Below are positions 41,959 through 52,132 of a DNA stretch of 64,000 bases, piece after piece. Position numbers and translations under genes: made by a program. Where the stretch lies: NCBI GenBank assembly GCA_038501195.1, contig JBBPUQ010000005.1, forward strand, positions 3,968,001-4,032,000, given 5' to 3'. The notes below the pieces were generated by a model, which was not told the origin of the DNA, ran no database searches, and saw only the letters and a program-made list of their open reading frames with translations. How positions within the stretch are numbered: the first letter of the stretch is position 1; each line of letters begins with the position of its first letter. The DNA comes from Nemania diffusa. Lineage: Eukaryota > Ascomycota > Sordariomycetes > Xylariales > Xylariaceae.

Positions 41959-41964
41959 GACTAC
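41959..41964 (+). repeat. right target-site duplication GACTAC
   Basis: Identical to 9712-9717 and abuts the right tip of the inverted repeat. Confidence 0.65.
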
Positions 41965-42600
41965 ATACATATGTACCTACTAGACTAGAGACGTGTAAAT
42001 AATAACGAAAAAAATAAACGCTGTTTCTTTGCCTCAAGCGGATCTCGAAGCATCTGGAAAGCTTCCGATGGGGTAATAGCTACCCAGGACGACGAGGTCT
42101 GGTGAGGGGTCCGGCGTCACGCGACAATCTCGCCATTCCGATTGCCTCACCCGCGCAAGTATCGTGCGACAATCTAATGCAAATTGTCGCGGGGAGTAAC
42201 AACCCCGCCTATTTTCCTACACAATATACCAAAGCGGTACTTGTAGCAATAAGAACAAGCTGTAGGTACTCGTCCGCATCGTCATCTCTATCCGTACAGT
42301 GGATTGCGTGCAACCAAAACACTGTGCTAGTTTAGGACATTGCAATCCATACTGTACATCTCCGACTTATACCTCGATGGCGGTAACTGCCCTGGCTCAC
42401 CAGGACTGCTGAGTAGGTATATATGTATAGGAGAACTCTTGCACCCTCCAACTTCTCTTTGATCTCTCCTGAATCCTACCTATCTGCCAACTGTAGCATC
42501 TACCAGATAGACCAGTCCAAACAAACGACTAATATTTAGTACCCTGCACACAGCGCATCAATCAACACATCCTCCAACTACAACCCAGCATATCCCCCGA
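41965..42600. other. intergenic, likely promoter of the Stf2-like gene
   Basis: Normal-composition DNA right of the AT block. No gene can be supported. TATATATGTATAGGAG near 42418-42433 is a possible promoter element for the transcript that starts downstream. Confidence 0.4.
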
Positions 42601-43011
42601 GATCAGCAGCAACCTCCCCAATTGTTGCCAACTCCTTTACAGCAACCACTACAAACACCGTTTCGCTTTCAATTGGATCAGCACTTCTTCTCCACACTCG
42701 ACATTCATCCAATTGCCATCGACATCACTGTCTTACCTACATATACTCCCACCACACTCGTACTCTCGTCTCTCTCACCACCTCCTACGCATAGTAGTAC
42801 ACCTGACACTCGACTCCTATCTTCCCCTCATATCCCGTCTTTGTCCTCCCATCATCCAGCGAGCCATCTTCTCTCCTCGTTCATCTACCGTAATCCATCT
42901 GAACCCGTTCTGTCCTCTAGATTGCCATCAGCTATCAAGTCCTCTTGGGTTGTCGGTATTCATCATCCTTACCGTCGCCTTTCAATACCTATAACTACGT
43001 AAATCGTAAAG
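42601..43011 (+). other. CT-rich 5' leader exon of the Stf2-like gene
   Basis: A pyrimidine-rich stretch with CTCTC, CCTCC and ACCAC runs ends in AAAGA directly before a perfect donor GTATGT at 43013. This matches a 5' untranslated exon that contributes only the A of the start codon. Open frames within it begin at non-ATG codons and are compositional. The transcription start cannot be placed. Confidence 0.5.
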
Positions 43012-43629
43012 AGTATGTGCAATAACCCCTTATCGTACCCTTTGTAAAACGTCAGCCTCTCCCCCCTTGCCATTGGCTCGCCCCTTAATTCACGCCCAAG
43101 ACTTCATCACTGCTACATTAGACCAGTTGTTCATATGGTACTAATTTGCTTGCTGCAGTGACTCGATCTCACAAGTACAACGACAAAGACCATGCTGGTC
43201 TAGCCGAGGGAACTGTCCTCCCTCAAGATAGTCTGCCCAAGTTCTTTGCTAAGAACGGCTTCGAGGGCTCTGACCCCAAAAAGACGAAGAAGAATGGTGG
43301 CGGCAAGGGTAATTGGTAAGCATACCACCCATATCCCACACTCCCCATATAATAGAGTACCTTCCCTAACAATAAGTAGGGGCAACGTCGGTGAAGAGGT
43401 AGTCGACGAGCAATTCAACTTCTCCAACGCCCGCCGTCGTTCCAATAGCAGCGGTTACTCCAACCATCTTGGCGACTTCAAGACCAAGTTTGAGTTCAAT
43501 GAACCCGAGCCTGTCTTCGAAGAGAGTATTCACGGCCCCACCGAGGAGGACGACAACGTCCTAACTAAGACCGAGACCTCCTCGAGCGAGTCTAGCTCTA
43601 CGGACGATAAGCACCGTAAGAGCATGTAA
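43012..43629 (+). CDS. Stf2/Tma10-like small stress/ATPase-stabilising protein
   Basis: Exons 43012 (1 base), 43159-43315 and 43380-43629; 135 aa. The start codon is split: A at 43012, then a 146-nt intron (donor GTATGT, branch TACTAAT, acceptor CTGCAG), then TG at 43159. The second intron is 64 nt (donor GTAAGC, acceptor AGTAG) and splits a Trp codon. The protein opens MTRSHKYNDKDHAG and carries GGGKGNWGNVGEEVVDE, which is the core of yeast Stf2 and Tma10 (MTR start, GKGNWG, acidic follow-up). A basic/serine patch with DFKTKFEFNE and an acidic-serine tail follow. The yeast relatives are associated with F1Fo-ATPase stabilisation, ribosomes and desiccation tolerance. The longer tail here is not in the yeast proteins. 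It is convergent with the formyltransferase gene. Confidence 0.85.
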
Positions 43630-44240
43630 CAAAACCACAACATCTCCTGGCTACGGCAGCCTGCCAAACAAGGCAGCTGTGAACGCCACTGGCATCGGGC
43701 AGCTTTCGCTTGTGCGTGTACCGTCAATGTACTAAAGAAAAATCACAAACAAAGTAGTAAAACTAGGAAACTACAATATTATTAATGTCTTGGTTGATGG
43801 CACGGATATGCCATGATGATTATGACGACGATGAAGGAATTAAGGAAATGAAGGGTGGGGTTCATGTTCGCAGTAAGTTGACAGGTGCACGAAGCAACGT
43901 TGAAAACACCGATTTCTCACCATATGTGGTGTGGTGATTGTTGTTGTGGGCATTTAATGCCAATGTATCATTAGAAATCAGTCACAGACTTGGATCTCAG
44001 AAAGGGGATGCCAATTGACTTGTACACAATCACTTTCGTCCTCTACGTGAAAGCTTCTTAAACTCGTGTTCCAAAACTGTGAATTCAACAGGGGTGGACT
44101 CAGTTCACGCTGTCCTGCTTGCCGCAGCAAATATTATACAACAATCTTATAAGGTATGACTCCTACCTACTAACAATGCTGCATAATCTTCGTCACTGTT
44201 TTCATTTTGTCTGCGCGTCTTCCCTCGCGCTTGAATGCGA
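43630..44240. other. intergenic between convergent genes
   Basis: About 610 bases holding the two facing 3' ends. No gene is seen. Confidence 0.5.
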
Positions 44241-46070
44241 TTAATTAATAATGAAGCTATGCAGTGCCGCCCGTGCGGGCTTCGCCTGATCGCCTTCCAC
44301 CTTGAGGCTCTCAACATGATAATTCCCCAAACAGAGCGCGTGGCCGTCCCCTTGCGCGGGCTGTCCCAGCGTCTGCTCCGGCTCCGAATGGGAAGCGTCC
44401 CAGAACACGAGATTCACACCAGCAGCTGCTTGTGGGGGATTCTGGTCCCCCTCCTCGAGGTCGTCTTCGAAGGGGATACGATATTTGCGGTAAGGGAGTG
44501 TGCTGTCTTGGAGAGTGGAGGGCGTAGCGGAGGCATCCTGGGGCTGAGCGTTGGCTGGAAGTGACTCTTCGATCATGCTGGGCCGGTTGGCGAGGGATAA
44601 ACCGGGCATCTCGTGCAGTAGCTCGATTATGATGCGCTTCCTCCGGCCGTGCCGATCCCGCGAGAAGAACCACAGGGGCCCGATGACGTCCTGGCGCCGC
44701 GCGAGCGTGCCGCCGCGGGCGTGGGCTCCCGGGTCCGGGACGGGATCCGCCGGATCCGAGACCTCGCTGTCGCCGTCGCCGTCGTCGTCGTCGTCGGCGG
44801 GGGCGGCGCGCATGATCTCCATCGAGATTTTGCGTCTCCTCCCGCGCGAATCCCGCGTGTGGAACCACCGGCGCTTGAAGACGTTCTGCTGCCCTACGCG
44901 CGGGCTGTAGTCCAGCGGGTCCGGGTACGGGTCCGAGACCTCGGCGTCGCAGGCGCGCAGGATGGCCAGCGAGACGCGGCGGTCGCTCTTGGTGATCTTG
45001 GGCGCGTGCACGAGGGGCTGGGGCTCGGAGGCGGCGGCGGCCCCGGGGGTACCCAGCTCGCGTCCCGCAGTGGCGGGATGTGCAGGCCGGCGCGCAGGCC
45101 GGCGACGAGCATGGAGGCGGCGGGGCGGGTGACGAGGGCCAGGAGGGCGTGCACGGTGCGGCAGGAGGGGGGCACGGGGAGGGGCCGCTGCGCGAGGACG
45201 ACGCCGTGGTCGAAGGCGTGCTCGTCGAGGGTCTGCAGGGTCACGCCTGTGAGGGGCCGCGCGGCGAGGAGGGTGTGCTGGAGCGGGGCGGGGCCGCGGA
45301 GGTCTGGGAGGAGGGAGGGGTGCAGGTTTAGGCCGCCGTATTTGGCGGCGCGGAGGAGGCGGGGGGGCACGAAGAGGCCGAAGGACACGGCTATTATGAG
45401 GTTTGTTTGGGGGGGCATCTGGGGTTGGTTAGTTGGGTGTGCGGGGATGGGTGGTCTTTAGTGGTGGTGACTTACGTCCCATCCGGTGAATGTGTCTCGC
45501 TCGTGGATTGGGAGGTTGAGCTTCTCTGCTAGGCTTCGGAGGGGTGCTATGATGGTCAGTACTAGCCTTGATATACAATCAATAAACAAGCTACATGAGT
45601 GGGTAGGTAGTTCGTAGTATGGAAAGTTTTTAAGGTACGAGTTCAATAACGATAAGTGTGGAAATTTGGAATCAGGAGGAAATAGTTGACTCACGATCGT
45701 GGATGGTCTTGTAGCCACGACCCATCGGCTTGCCTGGACGTACAACGACGTCGATGGACTGTATGAGGTAGGGGTTCTTGATATATTCATCGTGAAGCGC
45801 TTTCAGCGAGGCGCAGCTGAAGTCGTCGGATCCACAGAATAATATATGCAGAGGATCTGATCTATTCTCCGGGGTAGTTGAGTATCGTCGACACCAGTGG
45901 GAGGGCCATGTTGCTATATGCTGCGGCTGGCTTTTGATGGTGTAAGAATGGCCATAATGGAAACAATTGCTTGTTTTGCTTCGTGATGCTACATGTTGTG
46001 TCGAGCGTGACAGAAACATAATTGCCACGGACCTCGTCGTCGTTCGTAATGGATTAAGGAGGTGGCTCAT
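44241..46070 (-). CDS. FMT1: mitochondrial methionyl-tRNA formyltransferase, with an apparent frameshift
   Basis: Exons 46070-45695, 45546-45476 and 45418-44241; introns of 148 nt (branch TACTGAC) and 57 nt (donor GTAAGT, branch ACTAAC). It would be about 541 aa. A basic presequence (MSHLLNPLRTTTRSVA...) precedes the formyltransferase fold: LHILFCGSDDFSCASLKAL, VVRPGKPMGRG, LPIHERDTFTGWD, NLIIAVSFGLFVPPRLL, then YGGLNLHPSLLPDLRGPAPLQ with the family's Asn-x-His-Pro-Ser-Leu-Leu core. It formylates initiator Met-tRNA using 10-formyl-THF. Near 45040-45055 the frame changes: upstream reads LRDASW, downstream reads PLVHAPKITKSDRR. One extra base in the TGGGTACCCCCGGGG stretch would join them, and total length then divides by three. 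No intron fits. The C-terminal part has an internal duplication and a long acidic linker; it ends in IGPLWFFSRDRHGRRKRI plus a long tail. Confidence 0.85.
44634..44945 (-). repeat. internal duplication in the FMT1 C-terminal domain
   Basis: Two tandem units of about 60 codons. Each opens with (A/S)EVSDP and a Pro/Asp/Tyr-rich linker and closes with WF-x-(T/S)-RD-x-x-GRR-(R/K)-(K/R)-I-x-x-E. Unit 1 spans about 44830-44945 and unit 2 about 44634-44770, with a poly-Asp linker between. Unit 2 resembles the usual end of fungal formyltransferases (VIGPLW). Confidence 0.65.
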
Positions 46071-48151
46071 TGTTTTGATGTGTGATGCATGAAGACTCGA
46101 GAAGTGTGAGTGCTCCGTTCTCTTATAAAGCGAGCCCACTATGTAGTGAGATACGCCAGGAAAACCGATTAAGAGTTCCTCATAGATGTGCAGACATAGG
46201 TAGCGAGCGCTACTAGACACGATAGTGTATAATTAACTAATCTACATGACGGGTTAGGAAGAAGCTCATAGTTCGGAGCGATTTGACTGACCTATCGGTG
46301 CACAGCCTTTAAATGCCTTGGACGAACTGCTGATCGCTGTACAGTCCTATATAATTAAACCGGCGTAGTGATATAACTTATGAAAATAGTGTACAATTCA
46401 ACGTAATTTAATCGCCTCAACCCCTTGTTGTAATATAGAAACATGTTAAGTTTCCATCTCTCGTCATAAAACTACCTAGGTAGAGGAGAAGAATGAGTTT
46501 TGTGGCGTTAGCTAGAAGTGTGGCTAGTGGCATTGAATCGCCTATCTTATCGTGGATTTTAACATCGCCAACCCATACATAAGTCTACTAATCAAAGAAT
46601 TTAGATGTTATTAACAATGAAATTTATATATACAATATCCGAAAGTTTGAGGTAAATTTACATAGTCAATGATATAGTCAAGATATCCTTGGTAGCATGT
46701 GGCCTCTAGGAACCAAAAGGGTTGCATATCTGCCATGTCTATCCCCCGAGCCCTAGCTAGAGTGAACCCATACGACCTATACTCTAACGGATAGCTTGAA
46801 GTACTGACGAAATTTTACGTTTAAATTATCGCTCATGTCGCCTATAATTATGTATAAAAACAAGCAATTTCCGACATGCAACCCTGGATTATGTCTAGGC
46901 TTGGTGCCGTCTTTTATCCGTCGAGCTCGGCTCTTATGAACAACTCTCCTCTGAGATTAGAATGCAATGGAAAAGAAAATTGGAAGATGTAATAGTAGCT
47001 AGGTGATTATTAATCCTCAAATCAAAATGAAATAGCGAGGGGGGTTTGACGCGGCTTCGTTTGATGACACTCTTGCTCACTATTCCTAGGCTCTCTTGCT
47101 TGGACAACTTGGAGATCATTCATGTCTATATCTCACTTGTAGTGGGGAGATCGGCACAGACTACGCAATTGTGACGTATTTGCACCCTATTTAGAGAAGG
47201 TAGCATCAAATATGCTTATTTTCTCTCTTGTCCGGTCGATCAATAATGGCTATTTGATATTCCACCTCTTAAGTTTGAAGGTGCCTTACGTGCTGCAAGT
47301 TTCAAAGCAGGAAAATCATAGAAGATGTGTAAAAGACCGGCAAGCTGCTCACCAATGTAGGTTTATGAGATGTTCTTATTTCTAGTAGTAATTGATATGC
47401 AAATTGATATGCAAATTTATACGATTATCTAGTTCTCTAAATGCATCACCATGACTTTGAACTATTCATCTAATTTATTACATATAATTCAAAAAAAGGG
47501 CTATTATAATTCTGCATGACCTACCTTGCTCGAGATAGTTATTCACTAAATAAACGAGTATAGTGGCTTGCATTGGTTACCTTAGGTATTCATTGACCTC
47601 GTTACTTGTTGGCAGTGCTGAATTTTGGGGGCTATAACAGACCAGCTACGATAACATAAGCTCAGCATGGGGTATTCAGTACTAGCAACTTATAAGTAAG
47701 AGGAATTTTCCCAATATACCTTTATTCCGAAGACTTCAAGGTTGTTTGGTGATATGCGATGCTTGGCTTACCTCCATCATGCCGAAAAGTCGTAACTTGG
47801 ACGTATAGTATAGCCCGAAAGGAAAAATACTTTATCCCTCAAAACTCTCACTTTATTGCTACGAATAATAGTAAATGCATTCAAGCTTTATTGCATTACC
47901 ACTTTTCATTCAACACGAGTCCTAAGCTGTTAGTTAGCGGGGTAAATAAAGCTGAGAAGTTTCCCTAGTAGGAGAACCTAGGAAAGAAACCCATACCCTC
48001 GCTTTCTAATATAGTGAATGAAAATAAGTACACTCAGTGTTCGCAAAACCAATTACCAAGCGATTTTATGTGCTTCAAGTATTTTCCGCTAAGGTGTTTC
48101 TGGTAGCCCCTATCTAATCTAGAGTTCAGGGCGAATTCGTCATCGTTCCAG
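46071..48151. other. intergenic, no gene seen
   Basis: About 2.1 kb of moderately AT-rich DNA upstream of FMT1 and of the tRNA. Short frames near 46934-47119 and 47759-47968 have no domains or splice context. Nothing else can be supported. Confidence 0.5.
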
Positions 48152-48223
48152 GGTGCCATCGTATAGTGGTTAGTACAGCGTGTTGTGGCCGCGCAAACAT
48201 GGGTTCGATTCCCATTGGCGCCA
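48152..48223 (+). tRNA. tRNA-His (GTG)
   Basis: 72 nt without an intron. Acceptor GGTGCCA pairs with TGGCGCC (one G-T pair), discriminator A at 48223. The D arm is GTATAGTGGTTAGTAC. Anticodon stem GCGTG/CGCGC encloses loop TTGTGGC with anticodon GTG. T arm ATGGG-TTCGATT-CCCAT contains the B box. Spacing follows eukaryotic tRNA-His. The 3' CCA is not encoded. The required G-1 is normally added after transcription, although 48151 is also G. Confidence 0.97.
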
Positions 48224-48230
48224 ATCGAAC

Positions 48231-48239
48231 CTTTCTTTT
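48231..48239 (+). terminator. RNA polymerase III terminator of the tRNA
   Basis: TTTCTTTT-type T-run begins 8-9 bases after the mature 3' end of the tRNA, where a Pol III stop is expected. Confidence 0.6.
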
Positions 48240-49009
48240 AGCTAACTTGTAATGATGAGTTGGGTATTCGAAATGAACTTTTTAGTTGTTTCTAGGATGT
48301 TATAGCGTAGTTATGGGCCTGGTGCAATCCCGTTTTTTGTTATCTTATCTAATATGTCTAGATTTAAAGTTGGGGGGTTAAAAGCATAGCAATATAGATG
48401 GCATTGCAACTCTGTACTGCAGTATACGTCAGTTCACTTGCGAGATCACATGTAGAAGTGTAAGAACATGATTTTGTTTGGTGACCAACCCCAAGCTTTG
48501 CTAGGAGGTTTCTCGTCATATTCATACAGATATATTAGGACTTATGGAATGCTAATTAAGTAGTCATTAGCTGACTTCAGTTTTCTCTCCTTTTCTCCCT
48601 GGCCCTTGATGGAGACCTGTCTCCTGCCTCGACTGATCTTATAAGCAAACATGTAGCTAGGAAGGTTGTTGCGGGCAATGAAAACAAAAGCGCACACATC
48701 ACACCTAATCTTCTTCTACTAACTCTCAATCAGTGACATGCCATTCGCTGCCGCTGATTGGATCGCCACTTGTTCATGGCTTCAATTTCCCACATCCACG
48801 TCACAAAGGAGTGAGGAGTACAGAAGGCCAAGTACTCTCGTGTAAGGTAGGGGGATTCCTGCTGAGAATGCGTTGATAGCCAGCTCGTTATCGACGTAAA
48901 TGAGATTCACTATCGTAGTTGGCAGGGCATTGTGAAGTATAGAACCCATATATGAAGAGGTGACGAAAGTCATGGTATATCCACGTAACTCCGGGTATAA
49001 ATGCGCAAT
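48240..49009. other. intergenic between tRNA-His and the Boi-like gene
   Basis: About 770 bases. No gene seen; a short frame near 48782-48973 has no support. It contains the 3' end of the Boi-like gene. Confidence 0.5.
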
Positions 49010-52000
49010 TCAGGCGCTCTGAGGCGATGCTGCAAAGCTTAAATCGCCTGTTTCGCCACTAAAGGTCGACTTTAGCACTGTGGCACTTCCTGCCGCTATT
49101 TGACTACCCGACTTCTCTAAACCGGATACCGCACTATCGACTTCGCCAAAGGAGATGCCCAAGCCGCCTTTCTTCTCATCGCCATCCTGCACGCTTTCCT
49201 CCATCTTCTCGTCTAGATTCATCAGAGCGGGTGGCCGGTGACGCATCTGCCTTGCCTTGGCAAGGGAAATAGTCTTCTGTTGATACGTTGACGTCATGGG
49301 CTGACTGTCGTCGCGATCGATGGTCGCCTTCATCAATGCCGCCATCCAGGCCCGCCCCTGTTGGAGGTTAGGTACTGCAAAATAGTGTACTGTTGGCTTA
49401 GTAAAGTTGACGGCCTTGGAAAGGCCTGCTCGAGGCGGCACAAGCTTGAATATGAACATGGAATCGGTTCCTTTCTCGATGGCTGCTGCTGTGGCCGCGT
49501 CGCTCTCTGCGAGAGTGTGAAGATTACTGTCCGCAGGTATTGTGGGTGTGTTGCTCGCACCGGTTAAGGTAGCGTGCAGGCCAGTCAAACGCTCGTTATC
49601 AGCTGGCAGCACTCGGTGGAAAGAAATATCAATCAGTCCTTTTTCTTCAACATCGTCTTCTGAGTAGTAATAAGAAAGTCTCCTTCCCCTCAGAACAAAG
49701 AGCCGTGGTTTCCAAGTGGTCATGAGATGGGAGTTCTTCTTTTTCATCCATCCACTGTAGTCTGCATCTTTGATTGCATCTCGGGGACTGATTTTCTGCA
49801 GGCCACGCAGATACGCGCTGGTCTCCTTTTTTGTCTTTTTTCCATTTTTTTTGTTACTAGGCGTGGTAGTGGAATATGGACTCTTTCCGGCCTCCGGTGA
49901 TTCAAGATCAAAGCTAGGGCCAGCTGAGGGAGTACTGGAGCCTGTCCTAGCAGGAGACTGTAATGGAGAATCCTTAATGGATGAGTCGGCAGGTGAGTTA
50001 ATTTTTGAACGGTCATTGCCAGTAACGGCATCAGATATGGCTCTTAATCCACCAAGCCCGGCAATCCTCCCACTGGCATTCGATAACCAGTCACCATGCC
50101 GGGCACCCAGCGGGTTAGGAGATGCACGCGCATTCTCGTCGAGTTTTGTCACCGTGGGTGATGGGCTGTCTTTCGCTGGTGGTGGTGGCCGATACGAGTC
50201 TGTGGTAGTAGTAGAAGTAGTCCGACGGTGATCGCCACTTGTACCGTAATACAATTGCGCAGCTGTAGGGGGATTCGAGTCTCGATTGAAATCTGCGCTT
50301 CCAAAGCGGGAACGTCTAGACAGTGCTGTTGCACTTCTGACACGTTGCTGTTCTGCGTAGCTTGATTGAGGGACGTGGGAAGCAACGCTGTCGCGCTTCT
50401 TAAGCACGTTGCGGCGGCGTCCGTCCAGTTCTGTGCCAGAAAAATAGCCACGTTCAAGTTCGGTTGTAGAATCTTGATTAACATCGGCATCAGATATGTT
50501 GAGAATGTCATGAAACCCGGTTGAGGACAAAGGTCGAGGCGGCGGTTGGGTCGGCGCAGCACCCATTGTCCAATTTCGATCAAAAGACGGCTGTTTTTTG
50601 TGAGAGCCTTCGGCCTGCGGAAAGGCCCCAGAATTGGGAAGCTTGGGGGTTCCGGTAGCAGGTGCGGGGGGATTCACAGTGATTCGAAAGTCGGTAGACG
50701 AATGTCGCCGTGAATGATGCAGGTCCCGCACAGAAGCTGCGGACGGCCTCTTCTGATGAGAGGGCTTGGTGGGACTGTCTATGAGACGTTTCGGCGAAAG
50801 GGGAGCACCTGGCGTCATGGCGTCCATCCTGGCAGTCTGGGAGAGACGTCTGGCGTGAACCGATGTCGGGCGGTCCTCTATGGGCGAAAGTCTCTGGGCG
50901 TTTGTTAGAGTGTTGGTTCGGCTCCTCCGTCTCCCGGTTGCCCTGGAGTCCTCTGACCCTGCATCACTACCATACGTTTGCCGCCGCGTGGCTAGACCAT
51001 GCCCATTCACCTCGTCCTGCAGAGCCTTTATCTTCTGCCAGGTTTTTAAGCGCCGCCCCACGGAACCCAGGTCAAAAGCCTTTAAAAAAAGCGAAGATTG
51101 GTCCATACCCAGCAGTACTTCGCCTGCGATTTCTTGATCCCGGAAAACCTCGCAGTGTTTCTTCTCTACTCCTGTCGTGAACAGATACTCGGCCACATCG
51201 TCGGCAGTCCAAGCCTCGACCTCTGCGCGAGTGTGCGGGGCCTCCTCCTCCTCGTCGGTTTCCTCGCCTTGAATGTACGAAAGCCGATCCTGCAGATGAG
51301 AACTGTATTCACTGCCCGAGTCCGTTGCGTGGTGCATGTGCCCGTTTTGGGCAGGCGAGTGAAGGTCAGTTATGTGTTCGTTAATGACAGTCAAAGTCTC
51401 GTGGAGGACCTGGCTATCCTGACTGGATGATGGGTTGAGGCGCGCAGTGGAATCGTGCCCGGTACTGAAACTGGGGGATTTGCTGATCGCTTGTGGTGCT
51501 GGCGCAGAAACGGACCTGCTCTCTTGCTTCGCGGAGGTCAGAGGGAGAGTAACAGGGCTATTCTCGCCGGGCGAGGAGGGGGCGCTGTTAAGATTCGGTG
51601 CAGGCTGGGACACCGATGGTAGCGCCGAGCTTGCTGGCTGGGGCGATTCCACGCGTGTGCCGTTACCGTTGGGAGGGTGGGCGAGCGGAGAGTTCGGGGC
51701 GGGCTTCGGTGCAACAGCAGGCGCTGTGACGCCTTTCGGGGCGGCCCTTGTATAGACTTTAGGTCAAGGTTTAGCGGACACAGAACAGTCATAGAACCGT
51801 AGCAGCACACGTAGTAGTCCGCGCACTGCAAGCCGACCGTGAACGTACCTTCGGGGAACAACCCATTGTTCCCATTTACCAAGTGGCGACCTAAAAACCA
51901 CCCGTCGCCAAACTCATCGTCTCGCTCGATCAATTCTACCCGGTCGCCCTTAGCCAGGCTCAGTTCATCGGAGCTCCTGGCCTGGAAGTCATCTACAACA

Positions 52001-52132
52001 ACAGCGACGTTTATTAGCGCTCGTGAGCGCAGATGCAGGACATGGGGGACCACGGCAACATCGAGACTCACGGATGACGACCAAAATATCACCCACGTCA
52101 GGGCGCACATCGGCAGGCTGCCTCGATGCCAT
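49010..52132 (-). CDS. Boi1/Boi2/Pob1-like polarity scaffold (SH3-SAM-PH)
   Basis: Exons 52132-52072, 51992-51849 and 51756-49010; 983 aa. Intron 1 is 79 nt (donor GTGAGT, acceptor TGTAG) and intron 2 is 92 nt (donor GTACGT, acceptor CTAAAG). The ATG at 52132 has good context (CACAATGGC). Domains: SH3 at about 15-75 (GDILVVIHDFQARSSDELSL, GDGWFLGRHLVNGNNGLFPE), SAM at about 250-315 (VEAWTADDVAEYLF...LKTWQKIK), a long Ser/Pro/Thr-rich disordered middle, PH at about 730-880 (GWMKKKN, WKPRLFVLRGRRLSYYY, ending GRAWMAALMKATID), then a short tail with DKKMEESVQD-like acidic charge. This order is that of yeast Boi1/2 and fission-yeast Pob1. These bind Bem1/Cdc42 and formin/exocyst partners at growth sites and aid exocytosis. 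In a filamentous fungus a hyphal-tip role is the natural inference. Confidence 0.93.

Noticed and set aside
41683..41970. Open frame on the minus strand rich in Tyr, Leu, Pro and Thr
   Set aside because: It is the translation of the tetranucleotide arm; no domain, start context or splice sites.
42622..43002. Open frames in the CT-rich leader of the Stf2-like gene
   Set aside because: They begin at non-ATG codons, are low-complexity Ser/Pro/Leu/His strings, and lie in the predicted 5' untranslated exon.
44551..45461. Long GC-rich frames on the + strand opposite FMT1
   Set aside because: Arg/Gly/Ala-rich shadows of the GC-rich minus-strand exon; FMT motifs are on the other strand.
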